Below the pieces are notes generated by a model, which ran no database searches, was not told where the DNA came from, and saw nothing but the letters and a program-made list of their open reading frames with translations. Of a stretch of 64,000 nucleotides of DNA, positions 23,416 through 34,700 are shown one piece after another (within the stretch, counting starts at the first letter, position 1; every line of letters begins with the position of its first letter). The stretch is from positions 62,001 through 126,000 of the forward strand of contig FOUN01000010.1 of the NCBI GenBank assembly GCA_900114885.1, written 5' to 3'. Made by a program: the position numbers and the translations under genes. The stretch is from Psychrobacillus psychrodurans. GTDB lineage: Bacteria > Bacillota > Bacilli > Bacillales_A > Planococcaceae.

Positions 23416-25347
23416 TTATGGGGCTATTTCTTCTAATTGTTCCTGTAATTCTAACCATTCATTTGATAGGTCATCTTGTTTTTCCTTCAACTGATCTAGT
23501 TCACGCTGTAATTGTTGGACAGCTTCGTGGTCTTGGAAGATTTCAGGGTCACATAGCTTTTCTTCAATTGTAGCAATTTCCACATCAACAGTTGGAATCT
23601 GACTTTCTAGTTCCTCTAGCTGACGTCGAAGCTGGCGTTCTTTTTTCTTTGATTCTTTATCAATTGTGGATGTGTTCACTTTCGTAACTACCGTATTTTC
23701 AACAACTGCATTTTCTAATGCTAGTTCTTCCATTTCTTCTTTTTTTTCTAGGTAATAGTCGTAGTCTCCAAGGAATAGGGTTGCATCCTCGCTTGCTAAC
23801 TCAATAACCTTTGTTGCAATTCGGTTTATAAAATATCTGTCATGGGATACGAATATGATAGTCCCGGGGAAGTCGAGTAATGCATTTTCGAGAACTTCTT
23901 TACTGTCTAAGTCTAAATGGTTGGTAGGCTCATCGAGTACGAGTGTGTTCGCTTTTAAAAGCATTAGCTTTGCAAGAGCGAGTCTTGCCTTTTCACCACC
24001 GGATAGTGTAGATACCGTTTTTTGTACATCATCTCCTGAAAACAAGAAACGGCCTAATACAGTGCGGACATCTCGTTCATTCATCAACGGCCATTCATCC
24101 CATAGTTCTTGTAAAGCTGTTTTGTTGCCAGTTAATGCTGCTTGTTCTTGATCATAGTATCCAAATTGGACATTAGTACCATACTGGATTTTCCCATCAG
24201 CGGCATTTAATTGTTTCATAATTGTTTTTAGTAAAGTTGATTTGCCCACTCCATTTGGTCCAACGAGTGCAATGCGGTCTTGCTTGTACACAGAGAAGGA
24301 AATATTCGATGAAACAGTTTTGTTTGGATAGCCAACTGCAATTTGCTCCAGACGAAGTACGTCATTGCCACTTGGTCGATCGATAGTAAATCCGAAAGAA
24401 GCAGATTTTTCATCACCATCTGGGGATTCCATCCAATCTGTTTTCTCAATAACTTTACGTCTAGATTGAGCCATTTTAGTTGTAGAGGCACGGGCAAGAT
24501 TTTTACTGACAAAATCCTCGAGTTTTGCTTTTTCCTCTTGCTGTTTTTCATACTTCTTTCTATCTAACTCATAGTTTTTTGCTTTTTGCGTTAAGTACGA
24601 ACTGTAGTTGCCAACGTATCTTACTACATTATGCCGAGATACTTCGTAAACAAAGTTGACTACTTGGTCTAAAAAGTAACGGTCATGTGAGACGATAAGA
24701 ACTGCACCGCTATAATTTTTCAGATAGTTTTCTAAAAAGCTTAGCGTTTGAATGTCCAAATGGTTGGTAGGCTCATCGAGGATTAGCAAGTCTGGCTTAC
24801 TTAGAAGCATTTTTGCAAGTGCTAGCCTCGTTTTTTGTCCTCCTGACAATGCTTGGACAGGCTTATCATAATCATCTGGGAAAAACTGCATGCCGTGTAA
24901 TATAGAGCGTATATCTGATTCGAAGCGATAGCCACCTGCCTCATTAAAGGCTAACTGTAATTCATCGTACGTTGCTGCCACTCTTGAATAAGCTTCAGTA
25001 TCTTCATATATAGTAGGGTCTGCCATTTGTGATTCTAGGGAACGAAGCTCTTTTTCAGAGTTAATGAGATGACTAAAGATTGTCTTCATTTCCTCCCAGA
25101 TTGTCAATTTAGATTCGAGACCTGCATGCTGTTCTAAATAGCCAAGACGAATATTTTTTGGCATAATTATTTCGCCTGAATCATACGACATTTCACCTGC
25201 TATTATTTTAAGTAGTGTAGATTTTCCGGCACCGTTTCTACCAACAAGGGCAACCCGGTCTCGATCCTGAACCTCTAGCTTTACGTTAGTTAATATATCT
25301 TCACCGTTAAAGGATTTTGTTATTTGATTGACTTGTAAAACAATCAC
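23416..25347 (-). CDS. ydiF: ABC-F family ATPase, YdiF type
   Basis: 643 residues from a GTG at 25347 preceded by GAGGTG; the frame extends to a GTG at 25359 that lies on the SD. Two ABC domains without membrane segments: Walker A GRNGAGKST and GPNGVGKST, signatures LSGGQKTRLALAK and LSGGEKARLALAK, and ILDEPTNHLD / VLDEPTNHLD. The inter-domain P-site tRNA linker is highly charged (KKYEKQQEEKAKLEDFV). A C-terminal coiled coil (about 560-640, RQLRRQLEELESQIP and onward) matches YdiF/Uup-like members. ABC-F proteins act on the ribosome to relieve stalls. It follows tsaD in B. subtilis too. Confidence 0.9.
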   Translation of the reverse strand: MIVLQVNQITKSFNGEDILTNVKLEVQDRDRVALVGRNGAGKSTLLKIIAGEMSYDSGEIIMPKNIRLGYLEQHAGLESKLTIWEEMKTIFSHLINSEKELRSLESQMADPTIYEDTEAYSRVAATYDELQLAFNEAGGYRFESDIRSILHGMQFFPDDYDKPVQALSGGQKTRLALAKMLLSKPDLLILDEPTNHLDIQTLSFLENYLKNYSGAVLIVSHDRYFLDQVVNFVYEVSRHNVVRYVGNYSSYLTQKAKNYELDRKKYEKQQEEKAKLEDFVSKNLARASTTKMAQSRRKVIEKTDWMESPDGDEKSASFGFTIDRPSGNDVLRLEQIAVGYPNKTVSSNISFSVYKQDRIALVGPNGVGKSTLLKTIMKQLNAADGKIQYGTNVQFGYYDQEQAALTGNKTALQELWDEWPLMNERDVRTVLGRFLFSGDDVQKTVSTLSGGEKARLALAKLMLLKANTLVLDEPTNHLDLDSKEVLENALLDFPGTIIFVSHDRYFINRIATKVIELASEDATLFLGDYDYYLEKKEEMEELALENAVVENTVVTKVNTSTIDKESKKKERQLRRQLEELESQIPTVDVEIATIEEKLCDPEIFQDHEAVQQLQRELDQLKEKQDDLSNEWLELQEQLEEIAP

Positions 25348-25477
25348 AATTATTCGCACCTCAATTCTATCCTTAGTGTAATAGATAGGGCTTGTCGTTG
25401 CAACGCTCTAGGTTTACAATGGTAGAAATGTCTAGTAAGATAATAACGATTTGTTTGACTAAACTAGGAGGATTTTT

Positions 25478-26119
25478 ATGAAGCCAGAAATACCGAGAAT
25501 TCCTCAAGCAACTACGAAAAGACTTCCATTATATTATAGATTTTTACAAAGCTTTCATAATGCTGGGCACAAACGAGTTTCTTCGCAGGAATTGAGTGAA
25601 GCGATGAAAATCGATTCCGCAACAATTAGGAGAGATTTCTCTCATTTTGGTGCGCTTGGAAAAAAGGGTTACGGTTATGACGTTCCGACTTTACTTGAGT
25701 TTTTCCGTAAAACACTCGATCAGGATGAGGCTGCGAATGTTGCGCTCATTGGAGTTGGAAGTTTGGGAACTGCTTTTCTAAAGTATAATTTCCAAAAAAA
25801 CCATAATACAAAAATTGTCGTGGCATTCGATACAAAGGCTCCGGTAGAAGGAACGACCATAAGTGATATTCCTGTGTATCATTCGAGTGTTATGCTTGAA
25901 AAGCTAGAGGAATATGGAATTGAACTGGTCATTTTTACTTTGCCAAGTCGGTCTGCACAACAAGTAGCCGATCAATTAGAAGCTTCTTCTATTAAAGGGA
26001 TATTAAACTTTACACCAATACGTTTACAAACAACCGATGCTATCCGTGTACATACCATCGATCTTTCTGTAGAATTACAGACTCTTATTTATTTAATAAG
26101 AAATGAACTGACTGAATAA
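25478..26119 (+). CDS. rex: Redox-sensing transcriptional repressor Rex
   Basis: 213 residues. N-terminal winged helix ([27 protein letters not shown], read in parts, about 30-57) and a Rossmann NAD(H)-binding domain with [12 protein letters not shown] near 90 and the C-terminal swapped helix ([14 protein letters not shown]). Rex represses fermentation and anaerobic respiration genes until NADH rises. ATG follows AGGAGG. Gene context (ABC-F upstream divergent, CPBP protease and groESL downstream) equals the B. subtilis ydiF-rex-ydiL-groES order, with moaC, tatAY/CY and ydiK absent. Confidence 0.95.
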   Translation: MKPEIPRIPQATTKRLPLYYRFLQSFHNAGHKRVSSQELSEAMKIDSATIRRDFSHFGALGKKGYGYDVPTLLEFFRKTLDQDEAANVALIGVGSLGTAFLKYNFQKNHNTKIVVAFDTKAPVEGTTISDIPVYHSSVMLEKLEEYGIELVIFTLPSRSAQQVADQLEASSIKGILNFTPIRLQTTDAIRVHTIDLSVELQTLIYLIRNELTE

Positions 26120-26121
26120 CC

Positions 26122-26164
26122 AAAAAAGCCTTTGACCATAATGCTAACAGGTCAAAGGCTTTTA
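26122..26164. terminator. Bidirectional terminator between rex and the CPBP gene
   Basis: AAAAGCCTTTGACC, loop, GGTCAAAGGCTTTTATT. Confidence 0.92.
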
Positions 26165-26902
26165 TTAATGAAAAAATAGGAACTGCATATTTGAATATTG
26201 TTTAAGAAACTGTTGAATTTCCTCACCGTAAAATTGAACTAGCACAACAAATCCATTTAATAACATATGGGAGATAATTGATGCGATAATTCGCTTTGTC
26301 TTGTAATAGATAAATGCGAATATAAATCCGGAAACCGCATATAGTAGTATGTGCGTAAAGTCAAAGTGAATAATTCCAAACACAATTGCACTTACAGAAG
26401 CGGCTACAAAGAAATTCGTTTTTGGCAACAGAGTTCCGAAAATGATTCTTCGGAATATCAGCTCCTCTAATATAGGGGCAAAAATGACAATTGAAAAAAT
26501 AGCTAATGGTACGGTATGGGCAATTTCTATAAACTGAGTTGTATTTTCTGATCCAGGATCCACACCAAATTTAAGCTCGATGCTTGCTGCAATACCCTGT
26601 CCTACAAATACTAGAAAGAAACCAGCAATTCCCCAACCGATCGTTTGGAGGGTTGAGCTTGGCTTACCATTTAGTGGCTTCAAGTAAGTCTTGTCTTTAC
26701 GGATGATTAGCAGGGTGATCAATGTAGCGATTCCCATGCTAAGAAATACCCACCAACCAGAAATGAAAAGTGCTGGATTTTCCACTCCTTTAGCTTCTAA
26801 TAGGGTATAAAGCTCTGGTAGGAACGGGACAAGTATACCTGAAGATAGTTGCATTATACAGTAAACGATTAAAATGTATATACCAGTTTTTTGTTGTTTC
26901 AT
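26165..26902 (-). CDS. ydiL: CPBP-family intramembrane glutamic protease (YdiL-like)
   Basis: 245 residues, about seven membrane helices. The Abi/CPBP catalytic motifs are visible: ILEELIFRRIIFG (EExxxR, about 148-160), GIIHFDFTHILLYA (FxxxH, about 193-206) and SHMLLNG (HxxxN/D). These are Rce1-type glutamic intramembrane proteases; substrates in Bacillus are mostly unknown. Its place just before groES on the opposite strand is that of B. subtilis YdiL, which supports the name. The SD is AGAGAGG, about 10 bases upstream. Confidence 0.87.
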   Translation of the reverse strand: MKQQKTGIYILIVYCIMQLSSGILVPFLPELYTLLEAKGVENPALFISGWWVFLSMGIATLITLLIIRKDKTYLKPLNGKPSSTLQTIGWGIAGFFLVFVGQGIAASIELKFGVDPGSENTTQFIEIAHTVPLAIFSIVIFAPILEELIFRRIIFGTLLPKTNFFVAASVSAIVFGIIHFDFTHILLYAVSGFIFAFIYYKTKRIIASIISHMLLNGFVVLVQFYGEEIQQFLKQYSNMQFLFFH

Positions 26903-26985
26903 AAACAGTTTTATTCCTCTCTATATGTACCTTCTTTTCTTATTGTATCGGAAATAGAAAATAAAAGAAAAAGATAGCTTCTTAC

Positions 26986-27014
26986 TTGCAAAATGTTCTG
27001 TGATTAATTATTAT
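26986..27014 (+). promoter_or_regulatory. Sigma-A promoter of groESL
   Basis: TTGCAA, 17 bases, TATTAT, just upstream of the CIRCE operator. Confidence 0.65.
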
Positions 27015-27024
27015 TATAAGTGTG

Positions 27025-27051
27025 TTAGCACTCAAAGAGTAAGAGTGCTAA
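27025..27051. promoter_or_regulatory. CIRCE operator (HrcA binding site)
   Basis: TTAGCACTC, nine bases, GAGTGCTAA: a perfect match to the consensus. HrcA represses groESL until heat or misfolded protein titrates GroEL. Confidence 0.98.
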
Positions 27052-27089
27052 TAATATTACATTTTACTATTTTAGGGAGGTAGTTTCAC

Positions 27090-27374
27090 TTGTTAAGACC
27101 ATTAGGTGATCGTATCGTAATCGAATTAATCGAAGCTGAGGAAAAAACAGCATCTGGCATCGTACTTCCAGACTCTGCTAAAGAAAAACCGCAAGAAGGA
27201 AATGTTGTTGCTACAGGGACTGGACGAGTACTTGAAAACGGCACTCGCGTTGAACTTGACGTAAAAGAGGGAGACCGCATCATCTTCTCTAAATATTCAG
27301 GTACAGAAGTGAAATATGAAAACAACGATTATTTAATTTTACGCGAAAGCGATGTTCTAGCTATTATTGGCTAA
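27090..27374 (+). CDS. groES: Co-chaperonin GroES
   Basis: 94 residues from a TTG start after GGGAGG ([14 protein letters not shown]). Contains the mobile loop around [15 protein letters not shown] and the conserved [19 protein letters not shown] segment. It forms the heptameric lid of the GroEL chamber. HrcA-regulated by the CIRCE element 40 bases upstream. An initiator TTG is unusual for groES but the N-terminal LRPLGDR alignment leaves no other choice. Confidence 0.97.
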   Translation: MLRPLGDRIVIELIEAEEKTASGIVLPDSAKEKPQEGNVVATGTGRVLENGTRVELDVKEGDRIIFSKYSGTEVKYENNDYLILRESDVLAIIG

Positions 27375-27409
27375 TAAAACTTTGGAAAATATATTCAGGA
27401 GGTAACTAA

Positions 27410-29047
<1,638 letters not shown>

Positions 29048-29097
29048 TTCATGCTACCTCCCACTTATATATCAAGGGTTTGAGAGTTTATAATGAG

Positions 29098-29189
29098 GTT
29101 AAGAGGCTATTTTGCCAGACTTTTGTCAGGCAAAATAGCCCTCTTAACTTTCCATGAAGTCACTGGATTTTTCAGTGGCTTCTTTTTTA
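29098..29189 (+). terminator. Double terminator after groEL
   Basis: First a very long stem, GTTAAGAG-GCTATTTTGCC with GGCAAAATAGC-CCTCTTAAC (29098-29148), then GAAG-T-CACTG, loop, CAGTG-G-CTTC followed by TTTTTT (29155-29189). The remaining spacer to 29378 shows no coding signal. Confidence 0.88.
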
Positions 29190-29378
29190 TTACTTGTGTG
29201 ACGTAGAGGAACAGATTCTTGCTTAGTAAAAAAATTTTACCTGCTTTTCACCTTTTGCTTTCTTTTTCCCATGAATTGAACCAGTCCAATATCAATAGTG
29301 AAACCCATTAAACGTAATTTAAACGTATTCGCGCGATGGTCAATTTATCAAGTTTTGATAAATATGGTAAAAAAGGAG

Positions 29379-29406
29379 TTGCATATTTAGATATATTTGG
29401 TATACT
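29379..29406 (+). promoter_or_regulatory. Sigma-A promoter of the second siderophore operon
   Basis: TTGCAT, 16 bases, TATACT; the Fur box begins 19 bases later. Confidence 0.6.
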
Positions 29407-29424
29407 TTGATTTGTAGTTGAAAT

Positions 29425-29439
29425 TGATAATCATTATCA
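29425..29439. promoter_or_regulatory. Perfect Fur box
   Basis: TGATAATCATTATCA equals the Bacillus 7-1-7 consensus exactly. It lies over the predicted transcription start, with a 145-base leader to the gene at 29585. Confidence 0.95.
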
Positions 29440-29584
29440 TTTATTTAGGTTTTAGCTGTGCCCTATGTTAAATAGAGAAAATAGTATTTAAATTGGTATA
29501 AATAAAACGTAGATAGTCAGTTTATCAATTCAATATGCTCTTAGTTTTTAAAATTTATAATACTTAAGAAAAGGGGTATGAGAA

Positions 29585-30613
29585 ATGGCGAAATTTAAAT
29601 TAACTGTTATTATGGCAATTTTTGTTTTAATGTTAGCGGCTTGCGGAAGTTCAAATGGTGCATCTAGTGAACCTAAGGTTACCGAATCTGAAACTAGTGG
29701 GGAGACAGAGGAATCTACTGAACCTACAACTATCGAAGTCACTGATGCTCATGGAACGGTTACGGTTCCTGTAAATCCTAAGAATGTAGTTGCTTTGGAT
29801 AATAGAACATTCGAAACTTTAGCTGATTGGGAGATTGAGTTAGCTGCTGTTCCAAAGGCGGTAATGTTAGCAGGTTCACCATATGTAACTGATGAAAATG
29901 TTCAAGATATTGGAAATCATAGTGAACCAAACTTTGAAGTATTAGCAGCTGCAGACCCTGAACTTGTCATTGTCGGTCAAAGATTTTCTGGATATTACGA
30001 AGATATCAAAAAATTGGTACCAAATGCTGCTGTAATTGATTTAAATGTAGATGTTTCTGAGGAAGCTAGTGCACCTGGAGAAAATTTAGTGAATGGGTTT
30101 AAAGAAACTACACTTACTTTGGGACAAATTTTTGATAAAAATGAAGAAGCTGAACAATTGGTAGCTGAATTAGATCAAGCTATCGAAAAAGCTAAGTCTG
30201 CTTATAATGGAACGGATACAATTATGAGTGTTATCGTTTCTGGTGGAGATATTGGTTTCTCAGCTCCTCGCTCTGGACGTGTTTGGGGACCGCTATATGA
30301 CATTTTTGGATGGACTCCGGCATTAGAAGTTGACAATACTACTACAGATCATCAGGGTGATGAAATTTCAGTTGAAGCTATTGCACAGAGTAATCCTGAT
30401 TGGATTCTAGTATTAGACCGTGATGCTCCAATATCTGGTGAAACTGATAAAGTTCCAGCCCAGGATGTTATTGATAATTCACCTGCTCTTAAAAACACAA
30501 CGGCTGTTTCTGAAGGAAAGATTGTTTATGCACCAACGGATACTTACTTAAATGAATCAGTACAAACTTTTATAGAGCTATTTGAAAACATTGCTAATTC
30601 TTTAGCTGAGTAG
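29585..30613 (+). CDS. Siderophore ABC transporter substrate-binding lipoprotein (YclQ/CeuA-like)
   Basis: 342 residues. Lipoprotein signal with lipobox LAAC (Cys near 20), a Ser/Glu/Thr-rich linker, then the FecB fold: TIEVTDAHGTVTVPVNPKNVVALDNRTFETLADW (in parts), VLAAADPELVIVGQRFSGYYEDI, and IAQSNPDWILVLDRDAPI. The YDIFGW and NRTFETL features fit the catecholate/petrobactin-type binding proteins (YclQ, CeuE). It delivers ferric siderophore to the permeases encoded next. Strong AAAAGGGG SD. First gene of a four-gene Fur operon. Confidence 0.88.
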   Translation: MAKFKLTVIMAIFVLMLAACGSSNGASSEPKVTESETSGETEESTEPTTIEVTDAHGTVTVPVNPKNVVALDNRTFETLADWEIELAAVPKAVMLAGSPYVTDENVQDIGNHSEPNFEVLAAADPELVIVGQRFSGYYEDIKKLVPNAAVIDLNVDVSEEASAPGENLVNGFKETTLTLGQIFDKNEEAEQLVAELDQAIEKAKSAYNGTDTIMSVIVSGGDIGFSAPRSGRVWGPLYDIFGWTPALEVDNTTTDHQGDEISVEAIAQSNPDWILVLDRDAPISGETDKVPAQDVIDNSPALKNTTAVSEGKIVYAPTDTYLNESVQTFIELFENIANSLAE

Positions 30614-30632
30614 TGTAAAGGAGTATAAAATA

Positions 30633-31649
30633 GTGCAAAAAAATATCAATTCCGGGATTGAGAGGAATTCTCAATCCCGGTTTTATAACCACAATAGAAT
30701 ATGGACAAAACCTTATATACTAGCGATTGTAATTGTCATTAGTTTAGGTATTATCTCACTATTTACTGGAGTTTATGATATACGTGGACAAGAAGATGGA
30801 ATGGAAATGTTTTTCATCACTCGAGTTCCAAGAACAGTTGCACTAATGCTTACCGGAGCTGCTATAGCAATGACAGGACTTGTCATGCAACTTATTACAC
30901 AGAATCGCTTAGTTGAACCTACCACAACAGGCACGATGGAGTGGGCAGGTTTGGGTCTACTTGTTGTTTATTTATTATTTCCTGCACCAACTATAGTTCT
31001 AAGAATGACTGGTGCAATCATTTTTTCTTTTGTAGGAACGATGATTTTCTTTTTATTCATTAGAAGGGTTAGAATTCGTTCCTCTTTAATTGTCCCAATT
31101 ATTGGTTTAATGCTTGGTGCAGTCATTTCTGCAGTTTCTACTTTTATGGGTCTCTTTTTCCAAATGTCACAAGTTATTGAAAGCTGGTTTGTAGGTTCTT
31201 TTACAGCTGTTCAGGCTGGCAGATATGAATTTTTATGGATCATTGTGATCGTTACGATTCTTATTTTTATTTATGCGAATAGGTTGACTTTGGCTGGTCT
31301 AGGGGAAGATATTGCAACAAGTCTTGGAGTGAATTATAACACCCTTATTCTATTGGCTAATGGTCTTATTGCTGTTGCTGTTGGTATTGTTGCAGCTGTT
31401 ATTGGAAACTTGCCTTTCCTAGGATTAATTGTCCCAAATATTGTTTCAATGATTAGAGGAGATGACCTTCGAAGTAATTTGCCTTGGGTATGCTTAATCG
31501 GAATGGGGACGATTACGCTTTGTGACATCATTTCTCGAACCATTATTATGCCTTTTGAAATTCCTGTCTCTTTAATACTTGGTTCAGTAGGTTCAGTAGT
31601 ATTTATTATGATCTTATTGAGACAAAGAAAACCAAGGAGGCTAGGATGA
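30633..31649 (+). CDS. FecCD-family siderophore permease (YclN-like)
   Basis: 338 residues from a GTG start after AAAGGAG. FecCD motifs: TRVPRTVALMLTGAAIAMTGLVMQLITQNRLVEPTTTG (read in parts, about 60-97) and the coupling motif GNLPFLGLIVPNIVSMIRGDDLRSNLP. The variant QNRLVEPTTTG instead of QNPLADPGILG is characteristic of the YclN/petrobactin group. About nine or ten helices. Overlaps the next gene by 4 bases. Forms a heterodimer with it. Confidence 0.88.
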   Translation: MQKNINSGIERNSQSRFYNHNRIWTKPYILAIVIVISLGIISLFTGVYDIRGQEDGMEMFFITRVPRTVALMLTGAAIAMTGLVMQLITQNRLVEPTTTGTMEWAGLGLLVVYLLFPAPTIVLRMTGAIIFSFVGTMIFFLFIRRVRIRSSLIVPIIGLMLGAVISAVSTFMGLFFQMSQVIESWFVGSFTAVQAGRYEFLWIIVIVTILIFIYANRLTLAGLGEDIATSLGVNYNTLILLANGLIAVAVGIVAAVIGNLPFLGLIVPNIVSMIRGDDLRSNLPWVCLIGMGTITLCDIISRTIIMPFEIPVSLILGSVGSVVFIMILLRQRKPRRLG

Positions 31650-32707
31650 GAGCTTTAGAATATAGAAAAAAAGACAATGTTAGAATCGATTTTAGCCTTC
31701 ATAATGAAAATAGATCAGCTAAGGCTTTTCGTACTAAGAAAGAGGAAAGACGCTATTGGATTTTGCTAATATCATTGACTGCTTTGGGCCTTCTTTTTTC
31801 GTATGGACTTTTAGTTTATAACAATCCGGTTCCAGTCGATTCACCTTCTTTTATCCCGGTTGTTCAAAGAAGGATCGTAGCTGTTGTTGCAATGTTTATT
31901 GCTGCCATTTGCCACAGTTTGTCGACCGTTGCTTTTCAATCGATTACGAATAATCGGATAATAACTCCTTCTCTTTTAGGATTCGAATCACTTTACTCAA
32001 CCATTCATACGAGTACCATGTTTTTATTTGGTGCTAGTGCATTGGTGAGTTTTAGTGGTATTGGACCATTTTTTCTTCAAGTTAGTCTTATGGTCTTATT
32101 AAGTTTAATCCTTTATGGATGGCTGCTTTCGGGAAAATATGGGGATTTACAGCTTGTGCTTTTAATTGGAATTATTATTGGAACTGGGCTGAGTACTCTG
32201 TCAGCCTTTATGAGAAAACTTCTCTCACCATCTGAATTTGACCTTTTGCAGACAAGATTGATTGGTTCTGTCAATAATGCGGATGCTGAATATTTTCCCA
32301 TTGTCATACCAATGGTCATCATTATTGCATTATTACTTTTTATTTTTTCCAAGAAATTAAATATATTATCACTTGGAAAGGATGTCTCTACTACGTTTGG
32401 CATTAAATACCAACCTAGTATCATTTATACGCTTGTATTAGTTACTGTTTTGATGTCAATTTCAACGGCTTTAGTTGGCCCTCTTACTTTCTTTGGGTTT
32501 TTAGTTGCCATTTTGAGTTATCAAGCGGCTCCAACTTATGATCACAGATATATTTTTCCAATGGCTCTTGCTATAGGGTTCTTTGTACTAACAAGTGCTT
32601 ATTTTCTAATGTATCATGTATTCAATTCTCAAGCTGTTTCCGTTTTTATTGAACTGTTTGGTGGAATCGTATTTTTAATTGTAATTTTAAGGAAGAGGTC
32701 TCTATGA
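31646..32707 (+). CDS. FecCD-family siderophore permease (YclO-like)
   Basis: 353 residues. An N-terminal charged cytoplasmic stretch of about 35 residues (KKDNVRIDFSL, RTKKEERR) precedes the first helix. FecCD-like QRRIVAVVAMFIAAICHSLSTVAFQSITNNRIITPSLLGFESLY (in parts, about 71-115) and the loop VGPLTFFGFLVAILSYQ. The second permease of petrobactin-type importers has this divergent NNRIITPSLLG motif. Overlaps both neighbours by 4 bases (ATGA). Confidence 0.87.
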   Translation: MRALEYRKKDNVRIDFSLHNENRSAKAFRTKKEERRYWILLISLTALGLLFSYGLLVYNNPVPVDSPSFIPVVQRRIVAVVAMFIAAICHSLSTVAFQSITNNRIITPSLLGFESLYSTIHTSTMFLFGASALVSFSGIGPFFLQVSLMVLLSLILYGWLLSGKYGDLQLVLLIGIIIGTGLSTLSAFMRKLLSPSEFDLLQTRLIGSVNNADAEYFPIVIPMVIIIALLLFIFSKKLNILSLGKDVSTTFGIKYQPSIIYTLVLVTVLMSISTALVGPLTFFGFLVAILSYQAAPTYDHRYIFPMALAIGFFVLTSAYFLMYHVFNSQAVSVFIELFGGIVFLIVILRKRSL

Positions 32708-33456
32708 TAAAGATTGATAATGCTAGAAAGATATATACGGATAGGGTAAAAATTGGCCCGTTGGATATTGAAATACCAAAAGCCGGTTTTACTTCTTTAA
32801 TTGGACCAAATGGTGCTGGAAAGTCTACGACACTTTTGATGATTGGAAGACTTTTGAATATGGATGAAGGTCAAATTAAGGTGGCAAATATGGATGTTTC
32901 TTCCTCAAAATCAAATGACCTAGCAAAAATTGTAACCATTTTGCGGCAAGAAAATCATTTTGTAACGAGGCTTACTGTTAGACAACTAGCTGGGTTTGGA
33001 CGTTTTCCATATTCAAAGGGAAGATTAACCAAAGAAGATGAGGAGATTATTTCTAAATATATTGATTTTTTAGATATGACTGAACTAGAAGATCGATATT
33101 TAGATGAGCTTTCAGGCGGTCAAAGACAACGAGCTTATGTTGCAATGGTGTTGTGCCAAGAGACTGAATATGTACTATTGGATGAGCCTCTGAACAATCT
33201 TGATGTTGCTCGTTCTGTTCAAATGATGGAGTATTTGAGACATGTTGCTAATGAATTTGGAAGAACCATTCTGACTGTTATGCATGATATAAATTTTGCA
33301 GCCAAATATTCAGATAGAATTTGTGCCATGAAAGATGGACAGATTGCTGCTTTTGGAACAGTAGCAGAAATTATGGATCCAGAACTTTTGACAGATATTT
33401 TCGAAACGAGAATAGAAATTATCAAGGGTCCTTATGGGCCAATAGCTGTTTATTAG
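32704..33456 (+). CDS. Siderophore ABC transporter ATPase (YclP-like)
   Basis: 250 residues: Walker A IGPNGAGKSTT (about 33-43), Q-loop LRQENHF, signature LDELSGGQRQRAYVAM, Walker B YVLLDEPLNNLD and switch His in TVMHDINFA. It powers the permease pair just upstream. It completes a binding protein-permease-permease-ATPase operon, whereas the first siderophore locus (10434-13614) has no ATPase of its own; whether this one is shared cannot be judged. Confidence 0.92.
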   Translation: MIKIDNARKIYTDRVKIGPLDIEIPKAGFTSLIGPNGAGKSTTLLMIGRLLNMDEGQIKVANMDVSSSKSNDLAKIVTILRQENHFVTRLTVRQLAGFGRFPYSKGRLTKEDEEIISKYIDFLDMTELEDRYLDELSGGQRQRAYVAMVLCQETEYVLLDEPLNNLDVARSVQMMEYLRHVANEFGRTILTVMHDINFAAKYSDRICAMKDGQIAAFGTVAEIMDPELLTDIFETRIEIIKGPYGPIAVY

Positions 33457-33703
33457 TCACTAAGTTTTAGAAACAGAAGCAACTCAAAATTAAATTTTCT
33501 AAAGAAGTCGGTAATTAGTTTATTTACTGTTTCTTGCACAGATCATAATAGTTATTCTGTTTGCAATGATTAGTAGAAAGAACATTGAATCTCCTATTAG
33601 GTACTTTTTCCTGAGCTTCATAAATGTTGAAATCTGTTCAACCCATTTATTTCAAATATCAATATTAGATGGTGTGGCTACATATAATTGAGGAGGATTA
33701 ATA

Positions 33704-34414
33704 ATGCAAGTATATTGGACTAAAATAAATAAGATTATTCAAGAATCGTCTGAGGTTAGAACGTACCTGCTCGATTGTCCGCAAGACTTTACATGGGAAG
33801 AAGGTTCCCACACCCACTTCGCACTGGAGGGGTTTAATACCGGAGATAAACCAAACCGCAGCCTGATTCGGCATATGTCAATCTCCACCTTACCCCATGA
33901 AGATGCGATTGGAATCACAACACGTATCAGAGAGCAATGCTCTGAGTTCAAAACTATATTAAAAAATCTTAAAGTCGGCAATGAAGTTGCAATATTTAAA
34001 ACGCATTCAAATGTACCGCTGAAAAGAGAAGGGAAAAATGTTTATCTGTTGTCATCTGGTGTAGGTCTGGCAACTATCAGACCGATTGTACTTGATTACC
34101 TGAAACGATCTGACAACGTGAATCGACTTCATTCTTTAAACATCGATTCATCAAAAGAATTCTTATTTACCGAAGTTTTTCAATCAGGACCTAATAAGAA
34201 GTTTACATCACAGTTTGTGGATAACCGTAAAGACTACTATGAAAAAGTGAAGAATCTAGCTGCAGACAACGAAGGTCTCTACTATGTTGTCGGCAGTGAC
34301 GAATTCCTCGTACAAAATATTGAATTACTGCGTGAGCAGGGCATCAAAGCGAGACAGATTATGCTCGACAAGCATGAACAACAACTGACTGAGTTTTTAT
34401 CATTCGATTTGTAA
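33704..34414 (+). CDS. Ferredoxin-NADP reductase-like FAD oxidoreductase
   Basis: 236 residues after AGGAGG. The FAD-binding barrel has the RxxS motif in SLIRHMSISTLP (about 62-73), followed by GITTRIREQ and a Rossmann-type NAD(P) domain with LLSSGVGLATIRPIVLDYL (about 112-130) and YVVGSDEFLVQN. No iron-sulfur domain is fused. Its location 250 bases after the siderophore operon suggests a ferric-siderophore reductase role in the cytosol, which is inference. Only a weak Fur-like sequence is seen upstream near 33540. Confidence 0.75.
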   Translation: MQVYWTKINKIIQESSEVRTYLLDCPQDFTWEEGSHTHFALEGFNTGDKPNRSLIRHMSISTLPHEDAIGITTRIREQCSEFKTILKNLKVGNEVAIFKTHSNVPLKREGKNVYLLSSGVGLATIRPIVLDYLKRSDNVNRLHSLNIDSSKEFLFTEVFQSGPNKKFTSQFVDNRKDYYEKVKNLAADNEGLYYVVGSDEFLVQNIELLREQGIKARQIMLDKHEQQLTEFLSFDL

Positions 34415-34475
34415 AAAGAAGGACTAAGTTAAGAATGAAAACTATTCCATTTTTATAATATCGGATTACTTTAAT

Positions 34476-34519
34476 AAAAGGTCTTTCATCAGTTTGCTAA
34501 ACTGTTGGGAGGCCTTTTC
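34476..34519 (+). terminator. Terminator after the reductase gene
   Basis: AAAAGGTCT, inner stem AGTTT-GCT-AAACT, then AGGCCTTTTC. Confidence 0.65.
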
Positions 34520-34700
34520 TTCGATGTTTATTGTTTCATCAGTCTGGATATTTTATTCGTTCACTATTATAGATACATAAGAAATTCAAGTCACACTTAA
34601 TCGTTGTATTTTGTTTAATCTATATGTTGGTTATTGTATTATGGATAATAGAACGACTGCCTCAACAAATATTAAAAATATAAAATTTAAGGAGACTTAC

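Noticed and set aside
33530-33560. Fur box before the reductase gene at 33704
   Set aside because: TCATAATAGTTATTC has at least three mismatches to the 7-1-7 palindrome, so it is not listed as a site.
34611-34700. N-terminal extension of the SF0329-like protein
   Set aside because: The upstream start has no SD, whereas AAGGAGAC precedes the ATG at 34701, where family similarity begins.
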